From Gordionus sp. m RMFG-2023 (Eukaryota; Nematomorpha; Gordioida; Chordodea; Parachordodidae): DNA of 64,000 bases. Shown in pieces: positions 1 to 12,800 of this stretch (position 1 is the first letter of the stretch; every line of letters begins with the position of its first letter). Made by a program: the position numbers and the translations under genes. Where the stretch lies: assembly GCF_954871325.1 (NCBI RefSeq), contig NC_088775.1, forward strand, positions 15,043,561 through 15,107,560. Direction: 5' to 3'. Below the pieces are notes generated by a model, which had not been told where the DNA came from, searched no databases, and was given only the letters and a program-made list of their open reading frames with translations.

Positions 1-31
1 AACGAGGTTTTACTGTGTTAAGTCATGAAAT

Positions 32-236
32 TGTGTCCTGGTACAACTTATTTTTGATACTTATTGCTTTTTTAGCCTAGGACGAGGACACCCTATTTTG
101 GTTTGTTTTAAGCGTTTGGGTTTTTTTTCGTTTCGTTTTGTTATGTTTTTTTCTCTCTTAACTTTTTAGGCTGTTTATTCGAAGCCATATACAGCAGGCT
201 GTTTGGAAATAAGTCGTACCAGGACAGAATCTGAGA
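32..236. repeat. Short MITE with inverted ends
   Basis: The ends TGTCCTGGTACAACTTATTT (32-51) and the reverse complement of 217-236 match at 19 of 20 bases or close to it. The interior is T-rich and non-coding. A related inverted copy seems to sit at about 36960-37275, where TGTCCTGGATCGACTTA is read on the minus strand. No clear target duplication was found. Confidence 0.6.
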
Positions 237-687
237 GTTTATATTAAAAGTAATTTTAGCTTTATATAGGACAAATATACAAATTTTCAAAAAATATGTG
301 TTCACCTCTGGTGTTCCCTCTGATTAAAAAATCGTGATTATATTACTAGCCTGTTTTCATATGAAATTAATTATATTATAATGTTTTTAATATACAAAAT
401 CTATAATGTTATTATTCAAATTATATATTGTTATTATCATACAAGGCTTTATATAAGTATAAATTTGTATTCGATCATAATAAAATATTATAAATAAAAA
501 ATTTTTTATTTGTCCACCATATTGGCGAATCACATTAGGATTTAAGGATGAGATTAATTTAATTTAATGAAATTAAGAGAAGTATTTTTTTTAGGAAAGA
601 ATAGAGACTATAAACAACAAAGTGTGATAAACTATCCAATTCACTGATTTATAATTAAATTATTAAAATTTTAAATATTTGGGATAT

Positions 688-853
688 TTATTTGCAGCAC
701 CCATTATAATATAAAGAATTATAACTGTAGGACGATTTTCTCTTGCGAGTTAAAGAGTCGTTCGTGTGAGATGATAATTTGCGTGATTTATTGTGAAGAT
801 GCGGAAGCATATTGATATGGCTCGTAGGATCTCGACTCTTATTAAGCAAACAT
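688..853 (-). CDS. Rab26: Rab26/37 last exon: hypervariable tail with CCK prenylation motif
   Basis: One base completing a lysine, 54 codons and a TAA stop. The tail is rich in K, R, S and N ([12 protein letters not shown]) and ends GCCK, a recognisable Rab double-cysteine site. The acceptor TTGTAG gives exactly the phase the previous exon requires. The tail is unlike vertebrate Rab26 apart from basic charge and the terminal cysteines, which is normal for this region. Confidence 0.82.
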
Positions 854-3800
854 CTACAATGTGTATAATGTGTACAAATAGAAAATACCGTGAAGATTTT
901 ATGTTGGTCCCCAACTTTGCATAAATAAATTTAATATGACAGACCCTCCCAGCCATATGAAGTAAATTGTGGAAAATAAAAATCAATTATCCTATCCTAC
1001 CCAAGCTTCGTGTAATCACTGATAAATGCAAATTTTTTAGTCTATATCATAATTAAGGGTCCACCAGTCTGTCACTAATTTTATAAAACATTTTTTAATG
1101 ACGAAAAGAATTTTTTTAGTGATTACATGCCCGACTAAATCGATAAACATTTTAAGGTTAAATTCATTGAGGACCATAAATAAACTATTAATAGTTCTTT
1201 ATTTAAAATTGTAAAAGAAAATATATGATATAAAAAAAGAAAGACGAAATAAATGGGATAAACTTCATTTCGACGCCTGAAAAATCTCATTTTAAGTATT
1301 TTTTTCTCACCCACACTGTTATAAAAAATAATTAGATAGGTGTGATTTATTAATAATTTTTAATTTTTAAAATTAATTAATAAATATCTTTATAAATTAG
1401 AAATTATATATTAAGACTTGATTTGATGAAATTGATATAAGCAAAATGAAGAACATATATTACTTTGCCACGAATAAAAATGCATCTTGAACATTATATC
1501 CCGTCTTAGCACTGACCTCCATAAAATATACGTTATTCTCCTAAATTGGTAATCAGATTAAATATTTGTTTATATTATATGAACCTTAGCTATTCTAATA
1601 CCATCATCTTTATTTACTTTTCGAAATGACGAGGAAACATCACTCTTATTGGCTAGTAATAGTAAAACCACTTCTGGAGAAGCGTATTGTTTGATTTCAA
1701 TCAACCAAGCCTTAAATGTTAAATATATGAGATGAATAAATCGCAATTGATATAAAAAAACAAAAGAATGGGGTAATTTAGCGCCTCAGGTCAAAATAAA
1801 ATTAACAGCTCTTTAAAGGCCCCTGTTTACTCAATAAAAAATTATAAATATAAGAAATAAATACGTCATTCTCATATGGGAGAAACGTAGAGTAATATAC
1901 TTCTCAATATATTTAATAAAGTTTAACAATTTGTATACTTTCCACTTTTAACTACATGATAATTATTTTCTAGTGGCCCCTAAGATGGTATAATTTTAGC
2001 ATCCAGGGTCTCCGCCCTTGCTTCTCACACAGGCCTATTTGAAATGCATGAGCAATATTTTATTGCCAAATCATTATAGAAAAATAATTTTATTATCCTA
2101 TCATCTATTTAAAATCTTAAAGTAGTTGTTTTAGATCAAATTTAATTCGCAAATAGATCTATAAACAATTTTTTATGCAAATAAATCATACAAGTTTTAT
2201 ATATAAAAGATTTTCTTACAAAAAAAATTTTAAATTTTAAGTAAAATAGTATTCACAAAAAAAAATCTATTTAAAAAAATCAAATCTTTACTTTTTTTAA
2301 TCTTGAGATATTAAACTCTACAAATACCTTTTTATTTTGATGATTTGTGCTCTTGAATAAACAGTAAATGTCTAGTTAACTGCAAATTCCGCAAGTAAAT
2401 ATTGTATACTCTATTAATTACATTTTAATTAACAGCAAGTTAACCACCTCAACACTCTATATATTGTCCCTTTTTAAAAGGGAGACAGCTCCTACACTAA
2501 GCCATCAATTCGATTATCATTAGGGAGATTGAGAGCAACAGATATTTTTCCTCACTAGAAACCTCTAACCACAGCCCCGACATAATTCCTTAGAATTAAG
2601 ATGTACGTTTTCTTGGAATTCGTAGATGGTTTTGCTTAATCTTTTTCTACTAAATTACATCACGAGAGAAGAAAACGTAAAAACTAAAATACAGCAACCT
2701 ACTTTCTATTAAGGTGATTTTCGACACCTCAGCTTTTGGACCTCAAGCTCTAATCTTTTCCCTAATAAATAGGACAAAAGCTACGTGCTATCATAGGTGT
2801 AGTGTAATGTATTTATATAAATTGAATTTTATATTTGCTTAAAGCTACAATTTATTACAATTTATAAAAATAGAAAAACATCTATATATATATTATTATA
2901 TGAAATAAATCACTTTATATTATTGTATTGTTCTGAATACATTTCATTTGGCGACGATTTATTTTCAAGTCATTTTTGATGACGACGAATTATTTTAAAT
3001 AAAAAGATTAAAATTATAACATGCCTCTGAAGAAGATTGAAGAACTTACTCAATTTCATATTTTTGAATTCATAAAAGAAAAGGTTAATATTCAAGATTA
3101 CCTATATAATATAGAACTCATTCAAAAAATATTTTCGATCAAAATAAAAAAAAAGATTTATTATTGGCCCATATAGGCACTGAAAATTTAAAAATATTTA
3201 TTTTCCTAATAATTTAGATAATATAAATTATTTAACTTTACTCAAGAATTTAGAAAAAATTTTTAAGGATGCCTCGAGTATTTTTCTTCATAGAAACAAT
3301 TTTTATACCTTAAAAAGAAATAATGAAACTATTATTGATTTTTCAATTAAATTAAAAAGCATTTGCTCTTTATATAATTTTAAATCGCCGGTTGATGAAC
3401 TCTTAAGAGATATTTTCATCTTAGGAGTAGAGTTACCTGAGCTGGACAAAGAACTTCGGTCAAAATATGCCGAAGGAAATATTACTTTTGAAGATACTGT
3501 GCGTCTAGCGATAGCGCTGTCTTCATTGGAGAAGGAAACCCTGACAGAATTTAATAAAATAATTAAACATAAGCCTATGCAAGGTTCCAAAAATACTTAT
3601 TTTAGGAATAATTATAACAATGTTAACAAATTCAATAATAATTATAATGCAAAATTCAACCATAATTTTTATAAACCAAGTTTAAACCTAATTTCAGTCA
3701 AAAAAAAAGTAATATGCTTTAGATGCGGAAAAGCAAACCACATAGCGAAAGAGTGTAGAACGCATGCTATACAAATGATTTTATCACGGACGCCTCGCCT

Positions 3801-6800
3801 GTCTTTTGCTAATAAAGCTACAATCGATGCGAAGATAAATGGACTGCAGCTTACTATGGAATTCGATACTGGGGCGGCGTGTAGTGTGATAGACGAGGTT
3901 ACCTGGAGTCGCATAGGCAAACCACCATTATCACCTGCTTATAAACTAGTAGGATATAACCATATCAAAATCGAAGTATTGGATAAATGATTAATGGAAG
4001 TCGAAGTAAAAAATATTTTAAAATTTTTACCTATTTGGGTAGTTAAGGGTGAGAATTCCCTTATTTTTGGAATGCCCTTTTTTAAAGAATTTGATATAAA
4101 ACTTCCTGAAGAAGTTCGTATTAATAATATAAATATGAAAGATTCCAGTTTAAATACTATTGTTTTAAAATTTCCGCAAGTTTTTAAAAAAAATTAGGAC
4201 AAATAAAATTACAGGAAGCCGTCATCAAAATACAACCAAATACAGTGCCAATTACGCTGCCATCTAGATGAATTCCATTTCCGTTGCGTCGAACCGTTGA
4301 AGCTGAGTTGGACAGACTTTTAGATGAAGGCGTTATCGAGAAGGTACATCCAACAAAAACTCCAATTACTTGGGCTACGCTAACGGTTAATATTTTAAAT
4401 AAATCCGGTGCCGTGCGGATATGCGGAGATTTTCGTTTAAGAATCAACAAATATTTAGCGATAGATAACGATTTACTACCAACTTTCGTCGACCTAACAA
4501 ATAGGATCGCGGCTGGTAAAATATTTTCAACGATAGATTTAAGAGATGCATTTTTACAATTCGGAGTAGAGACCTTTTAGTAATTTCGACTCATGTCGGT
4601 TATTACCGATGCCAAAGAATTCCTTTTGGGTTGACTAGCGCTCCGATAATATTTCAACGCATTATGCAAAACCTATTAAAGGGTATTCCTCTAATCTAGA
4701 AGAAGTATTAAGAAGATTTGATAAGGCTGGACTGACAACGACAACCGATAAAATTAAAATTGGAGAAAAGTCAGTTACTTATTTAGGCCATGTTATTGAT
4801 GAATTCGGAATTCACCCGACCGAAGATAAGATTAATGCTATAAAAAATTGTAAAACATCGTCTAATGTTAAAGAATTATGTTCGTTTTTGGGAATGGTAA
4901 ATTATCATGAATCGTTTACTTTCGGCAGCTGAAAAGAATTATGCCACAATTGATCGGGAAGCTTCGGCGATCATGTTCGCTATCGAGAAGTTTCATCAAT
5001 ATATTTATGGAACATTTTATTTTGGTTACAGAACATAAACCTTTAAAATATATCTTAGGTGATAAAAGAGACCTAAATAAAATAACAAATAACCATTTAA
5101 TACGGTGGGTCACGAAGCTTTTAAATCACAACTTTGAGATAATTCATAGGCCGGGTAATCAAAACAGATGCGCTGACGCCCTGTCCCGTTAGGGGGTAGA
5201 GAGAGAAAAAATTAATGAAGTTAAAAAAAAATTTGAAAATGAAATTAGAGAAGTAAAGATCAATTTAATGGAAGATTTATCATACACTCGAAGTAAAGTT
5301 ATAATTGAAACGATCAATGATATAGAGATCATTAAATTAATAAAAAATCATTGGCATATTGATAATATGAATAATTATTCGGAAAGTTTAAATAAATTCA
5401 TCTTAATTAAAGATAATATTTCTTTGGAAAAAGGGCTATTATTTTATAATGATAAAATCTCATTCCTGATAACCTAAAAAAAGTGGTTTTGAATGTTATC
5501 CATCAAGGACATCCTGGGATAGTGGGGATGAAATCCTTATGCAGATACTATGTCTTCTGGACAAATCTTGATCGAAATGTTGAAGAATTCGTCAAAAACT
5601 GCAAGAGTTGTCAGGAAGGTAGACCGGGAGCCAGAGAAGTACCATTATACAATTGGAATATTCTTACCCGACCTTGGGAACGAATACACATTGATTTGAC
5701 AGGCCCCGTGTCTAGAAAGTACTGGTTAATTTGCTTAGACGCTTTCACCAAATGGGTTGAAGTTGCAATTTTAACACATATTAATTCGACGAGTGTAATA
5801 AATAATCTCTGTAATTATTTCGCTAGATTTGGTTTACCTCGTTACATTTTCTCTGATAACGGTACTCAGTTTACTGGATCTGAATTCAAAACGTTTCTTT
5901 TTAAAAATAATATAAAACATTTTAGATCGGCCTCTTATAGCCCCAAATCGAATGGTTTGGCTGAGCGTTATATACGTACGATAAAGACGCGTTTCTATGC
6001 TGGAAGGAGAAGTGGGACTCCGGACCAATTAAATTTAGCGAATGTTTTAATTACACACCGAAATACTCCAAACGCAACTACCGGTAAATCCCCTGCCGAA
6101 ATGAAGTTTGGAAGGCCGCTCAGAACGACGTTAGATCAATAGAAATTATCTACGAGAGAAAGGAGAAAACGCGTTATGGAAACAAAAAAATTATAATGAT
6201 AGGAACGTTGAGCCCCGTGAATTTGAAGAGAAGCAAAAGATTTGTATAAAAAACGAAAGGACTGCATGGCATGAAGGGACAGTGGTTCAACGGAAAAGTG
6301 CGATATTGTATGATGTTGAGTCTGAGGGTATTGTAAAAAAACAAGCATGCCGACCAACTGAGAGTAGCTCATGTATAAGCTAAAGAAACACCCATAACAA
6401 TGACTGAAGATTTGGACATTGCAGAATATAATAAAAATACAACTCTAGAAAAAAGGGTTTCAAAACCCCCATTACGTTATTATGATGAATTCAATTTATA
6501 GTGGGGAGAACTGTAATATATTTAAATAAATTGATTTTTATATTTGATTAAAGCTACAATTTATAAAAATAGAAAAACATCTATATATATATTTTATTAT
6601 GTGAAATAAATCACTTTATATTATTGTTCTAATACATTTCAATAGGCAATGAAAAAATGGGGTTTTACTTACGGCAAAGAATATCCACGTAATTTGCCGA
6701 TCCAACTGTATTTCTATACAGTGATCATCATAGATTTTTAATTGGTGTTTTAATATAAAGAATATGAATATACGCTTATTTTCAATTGATCTTAAAAAAA

Positions 6801-9800
6801 ATTGTATATTCATTGTTAATGTTATTATATATTTTTTTAAATAGATAAAAAAAATTACATTAACTTTAAACGAGTAATATAATTAATTTGATAGATGTAA
6901 GTAAATATGGTATTTTATTTTAACATATAATTAAGATATATTGAAATAGTATTTTATTCGTTTAAAAAATAATACTACACAAACAAGTCATTAATTAAGA
7001 GTTATAAATTAATATTTATAATCTAGTAATAGAGATGATTTAAATATTTTAATTAAATTATTTATATTAAAAATGAGAATAAGATAATATATTTCTAATT
7101 TTCCTCAAAGTGCCGTTAATAAATTTAGGGACAATTTAAAAAAATTAGAAATTCTGTATTTTGTACCTCATTTTATCAAAATCTCAAAATATATAAAAAT
7201 AAAATTAATTATAATAATAAATTTATTTTACTGGTGAATTAATTTAAATAATATATATACTTACTTTATTGTTAATATTATTAAAATCATGTAGGAAAAA
7301 TTTAATTACAAATAATAATACTGGGTAAAAATTATATTTACAAATCTATTAAAATACAAAGAAAAAGAAAAAGATATATTTACTGAAAATTTTATACTTA
7401 ATAAATGACAATTTTTTTATTATATACTGGAAAAATAATTTTTAAACTGGTAATTTCGAATAAAATACTAGAAAAATAAATAACTGAATACAGAAACATA
7501 ATGCATATATTTACAACTCACACGAATGTTATCGAATGAACTTTTACAGCTAACATCGTACAACAGTAGCAAAGCTAAACATGTAAAATAAAAATTAAAA
7601 TAATGGATGAGAATCTTTTTTCTTAATGACTCAAAATAAAAATACCTAAAGCAAAAGAATAAGGATTTTGTCAAGTAAAATTTCTGATTTTCTTAGAATT
7701 TTCTTTTTTTTGAATTTCTCAGAAATACTAAAATGCTCATAAATTTTTGCTATTTTAAATGTTTTATGCGTTTAAGTAAATTTGGTTTTAAACGTTCATC
7801 TTTTACCTTACATTATTTATAAATTTTTGAATAGGAAAAGTTATGTGGTCAGACCTGTTAGACTTTTTTTTATAGCATAATAATTAATATGGGAGGGAGG
7901 AGGGATATATAATTAAAATTAGATTTTTTTAAATGATAATAGAATTAAATCTATCTTATTAATTTTCAAATTTTTATTATAATTTTATGTGAAATCTTAC
8001 AAACAACCTTATTTTAATAATCAACAATTGTCCAATCATTTATTTTACAAAGATGTTTCTACCATTCAAATCAGAGTTATATCTTACTTAAGAGGAGCTC
8101 TGGCTCGAGTCATCGATTTCTCTCATACAAAATTTAATGATCATTTGACTAAGTTTATAAAAAAATGCCTTCGCCTTGTTAGAAAAATGTTGCTCGTCTC
8201 ACTCGCAATGTTTAATCTTGCTATCAAAATTAAATTTGATTTTTCTTACCAAATGGTATATTCCTGTTTATATAAAACGAAAGGATGTATAATTGTTATA
8301 TTAAAGTCGCTTAAATCTGGGGGGCAAAATTTTTTGCCACCAATTTCATCAATGAAAGTTCAATTTTTTACATATAATGATTTTATTACTATTACTATGA
8401 CTTTTAAAATGCTTTCGATACCAATTCTATCAATATCGAGGCTTTTTCCTTTTTGTTTCTTATATTCCTAACAATATTAATCTTTCTACATTTTACAAGA
8501 TTCAAAGCTCTTTAGATATAATGTATGATATGGGATAATAATTTGCGCCAACTAGAAAGGGAGGACTTTCTATTAAAGCTTATCAAATATTTTGTTATAA
8601 TTAGATAGATGGCAATAGAAAATATTAATAGTGTGATGGGACTTATCAATTTTAGAAAAATTGCACTACTATTATATTGCAATAATACCAGAATGAACCT
8701 AGGTTCTTCCTAGTCAGATGTAAAATTTTATATATTCTCAATTCTCATTATCGAATAAAGGCAATCTAGCTAATAAATTTTTAATAGTATATAAAATTTT
8801 ATTTAATATTTTTTAAAATATATTCCTACCATGTGCATCACGATAATATGCATGAGTTATACTTCTATACCGTTCTTGTCCGGCAGTGTCCCATATCTAT
8901 TTAAAAAAAAATATTTGATAAATTTTTAAATGTTATGTTATCAACAGCAATAAAAAAAAATTATGGTAATGATTTGCTATTAGTATTATTTTAATATTAT
9001 TACTAAAGATCATAAAATCCCTATATCTAGAAGTTATTTTACTAAAAAAAAGGTTTAATTTGAAATCTGTAAAGCCAGCAAAGATCTATTTAATTTATTA
9101 TCAGGTCAATATTTTAAATTCCGTTTGATCAATATTACAATTAAATAAATAGAAATAATTTCATTGAATGTTCAAATATTACTTTAATTTTTTATAAATT
9201 TAAATGTTGATATGAAAAAATGGTGTTCTTTTACAATTTATAAAAAAGTATAAAACTAATTAACCTGTAATTTCACCTTTTCATTCTCCACTTCTATAGT
9301 TTTACTCTGAGATACAATGATGCATTAAAAAATGAAATGTAAAGGATTGTAATATTGGTATGAAAAAATATATAAACAATATCAACTTTTGTAGTTATTT
9401 GATTTATTTTTTACCAACCTTGACATTATTTACAATAGTATAGACAAAGATTCCCCAAACAAGATAAAAGTATCCCACTTGCAAAAATAAGATGTTAGCA
9501 AATTTTGACAAAACTTTGGGCTTTATTGTCATACATTATAGTCAACATAGATCTCAATCTTTGAATCTCTCCAGCTCATTTTTATATATTTCTATATATT
9601 GACTGACATTTTTCTCACGATAGATCATGCCGCATAACAAAGTTTTTGGATAAGACAAAAATTAATCAATACTCGAAATTTTTAAATAAATGAGAAGATA
9701 TCATTTATGATGATCTTAAATACTAAAGTATAAAGGAACAATAAAAATTTCAAAATTCCCATGGGATAAAAATGTCGATTTAATTTCCCTTTTAGTCTTT

Positions 9801-12800
9801 TTTATATAATATATAAAATCTTTTTGCCAAAAATATGTTATCAAAATTTTTTAAAGATGTTGGTAAAATTTAAAAAAATATATTTTTGACGTAATGTTTT
9901 TTTTCTCCTAAAATTAATAATTGTGCCGTTAGTAATTGAACGTGTTATATTGGATGAAGAGTTATTTTAAAAGGCAGATGGCATGAGCTAAATTTTAAGA
10001 AAAATAGAAATTTTGTCAGTCCAGAATAAATTCTTCGAGATTTTATCATTTGAGCCTAAATTGGGTTTCATCTATACTCAAATTATAGGCCGTTCTAATA
10101 TGTATAATACATCATCTTAAAAGCAAAACAAGACATTAATGTTGTGGAAAAGACTGGAGCGCAACGTCAACAGGGGTAAGGAAGAAAATGCCAATAACTT
10201 TTCAGCCATTTGAGCTAAATAACTAAAATTTGATCAAAGTGTATTTTTATAAATATTTTTACCATGTATTTTACTAGAATTAGGTTATGCGATCGACAGT
10301 TTTTTTTAGCCTGCCTTTATAAATAAATAAAAATATAATTAATAAAAAATTTTAAAATTTTTAAGAGAGATTCTTCATTGCCTATCAAATAAAGTGGCCG
10401 GGAACTTCTAGCTCATCTAGAAGTAATTCGCCCCTATTGCCACCTCATCCCGGATATAGGGTTAATTGGAGAATTTGTTCACCTCTCATATATTTAGGAC
10501 TTACCTAAACTATGAGAGATTGAAGATTTTTTCTATTTTATAGCTTGATGATGAGGTTATCATAGTGCATTAATAGTTTTATTCTAATTCCTAAGATAAT
10601 TTATTTGCAAATCGGGAAAATACTTCTTAAACCGATCTCCATTAGTTTATCTTATATTTCATTTTCAAAATTGAAGGGATAAAATTTCTTTCCCTTTTTT
10701 TTGTTATGATAACATAAACCCAATAGAAAAACTATCATGAGAACTGTTTTATTTCTTATTAATATAGAAAGTCTCCCGTCAATCCTTAATTACGCCTTTC
10801 AACAAAATAGTAAATTTTTTTACCAAATATTGTCAAATTTTAAACTAAAAAAATTGTAGCACTTACAAAGGGAAGTGTTTTTCTATTTGTTTATTTTAAA
10901 TGGAACATGCAAAATTGGTAATTTTTGGGTCAAAAAAACGCAATTTATCTCCATAATTTAAAATAATATATATATTCACTTAGAAATTTTTATATAAAAT
11001 TTTTTGTAAAAAATTTTTTATATGAAAAATCTATTAAAAATATTTTGGGCTCTGTCCTAATTTTTAAGAATTCCAAATTTTATTTTGAATAATGAATTTT
11101 TGAGACTTAAAAAATAAATATCTTTAAAGTATTTTGAAGATATCATCACATAATATCAAAACCTACAATTTAAAAAAAAAATGGTGAACAGGCTGATATT
11201 CTAAATAGAATTCAGAATTAAGAACAAAAAAATGAGTTGAGCTAAGGTTCGTTTATGAAGTTCAAAAATATTCATTCATGGTAAAAATTGTTTGAAATTT
11301 AATAAAACAAAGGGTATTATGTATGCACTTTATATACTGCTCAAAAATACATTTATTGTAAAATATAATTTTTTTTAAAAAATTAAATTATCTTCAAATA
11401 TAAATGTTTTGAAAAAAATCTTAATCACGAAGTAATGACTCTGCAATTTTTTTTAAAGGTAATAAAAAAAATTTGTTTTGATAAATCTCGCTAGCAATAA
11501 ATGGAACCCATAGAGAATTAATGGTGTAGTTAAACTGCTCGATTTGAGACATTTTTAAAAACGGCAAAATATTTTAACCATAAAAAATATTGCCTAAACC
11601 TCGAGATTTTGCTAACAGATGTTTAAACCTTTTATGCCATCTAGGGCCAACATTCTTCTTTGTAATTTATTTCTGGACAAAATATTGAGTTAGCTGTTTT
11701 TAAAATATTGGCTCAAATTTAGCCGTTATACAACACTATTACGAATCTTGCAATTTTAATTTATTTAAAACGAGATTTTTTTCAAAAAATGTGATAAATA
11801 TGATATGATCGGAAATGGATTATCAACATGTGTAGAAAATGCCTATCAAGTTTCGGACAAATTTCTCGCTAACTTCTGAACCTTACTCTATATTTTTAAA
11901 ATTGGTTTATAGATTTTTTCCTTCATATATAAATTCAAGAAAATACACAAATGTTCGTAATGAAATTGTCTGAAATTCTACAATGTAAGTATTCTATATA
12001 TGCTAGGGATTTTTTACTCCTGGAAGAGAGAGGTGAGGGGTTATGTGCAAGATCACCAGTAAAATGGGAGGGATTAACATTTGAATGGGATTTGATGGGG
12101 GGGGGGGTAAAGGGTAGTTTTGATTTAGATTTTATATTTATCTTTTTTCTTTCTAATTTTATTTGGATTTCATGTATTTCTTAATTTTTAATTTGGCAGG
12201 AGAAGGGTAAAAGGTAAAACTCAGAGAAAGTGGGAGGCATGGTGGGGGAAGGGGGTAAAATTATCACTGACTTGGAGGGCTGGGACGTAAAATTTGCTCA
12301 TATATGCTATTCCAGATCAAATCAAATTTTTATTAAATTTATAAATTTTCAACAATATATTATTCCAAACTCATAAATTCCAAACCTTATCTTATACCTA
12401 AAACGAATTATTTGTTATTCGATATTCTATTTGATTAGATTCAATTCGTATACACAATTATTGGATTCGAAAAAATATATTATTCGTCGAATAATTTTTT
12501 ATATATTATTCGTCGAATAATTTTTTATATATTATTCGTCGAATAATTTTTTATATATTATTCGATCGAATTATTCAAGATTATTCGATTAAAATAATTT
12601 ATATTAATAAATATCGAAAAATAATCATATATTATTAGTAGGAATTATTTGCAATTATTCCTATTTAATAAAATTTCCTAGTGGAATAATGAAGAAACAT
12701 TTTATATTTCTAAATGTTGTTAACTGCTGTTTTTATTCGAATAATTCATAATACAAAATTAACTTCATTGTTTTATGATGGACGAAGAAAGTATTTTTTT

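Larger units (their letters stand above)
2798..6641 (+). mobile_element. Fossil Ty3/gypsy-type LTR retroelement (Mag-like), broken
   Basis: An old LTR retrotransposon on the plus strand inside a Rab intron. It has short LTRs at both ends, flanked by a perfect 5-bp target duplication ATAGG (2793-2797 and 6642-6646). A primer-binding-like TGGCGACGA follows the left LTR. Parts in order: gag-like region with a CCHC zinc knuckle (about 3020-3770), aspartic protease with DTGA (about 3800-4190), reverse transcriptase (about 4280-4900), RNase H (about 4930-5190), and integrase with HHCC finger and catalytic core (about 5480-6300). The order PR-RT-RH-IN places it in Ty3/gypsy; the single CCHC knuckle and compact size recall Mag-like elements. 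It is broken at several places and cannot be active. The LTRs differ at a number of positions, so it is not recent. Confidence 0.9.

Noticed and set aside
750-986. 78-codon minus-strand open frame overlapping the last Rab exon
   Set aside because: A shadow; the neighbouring frame gives the phase-matched Rab tail with CCK.
11951-12184. 77-codon plus-strand open frame
   Set aside because: Runs through a G-rich low-complexity tract; no family resemblance.
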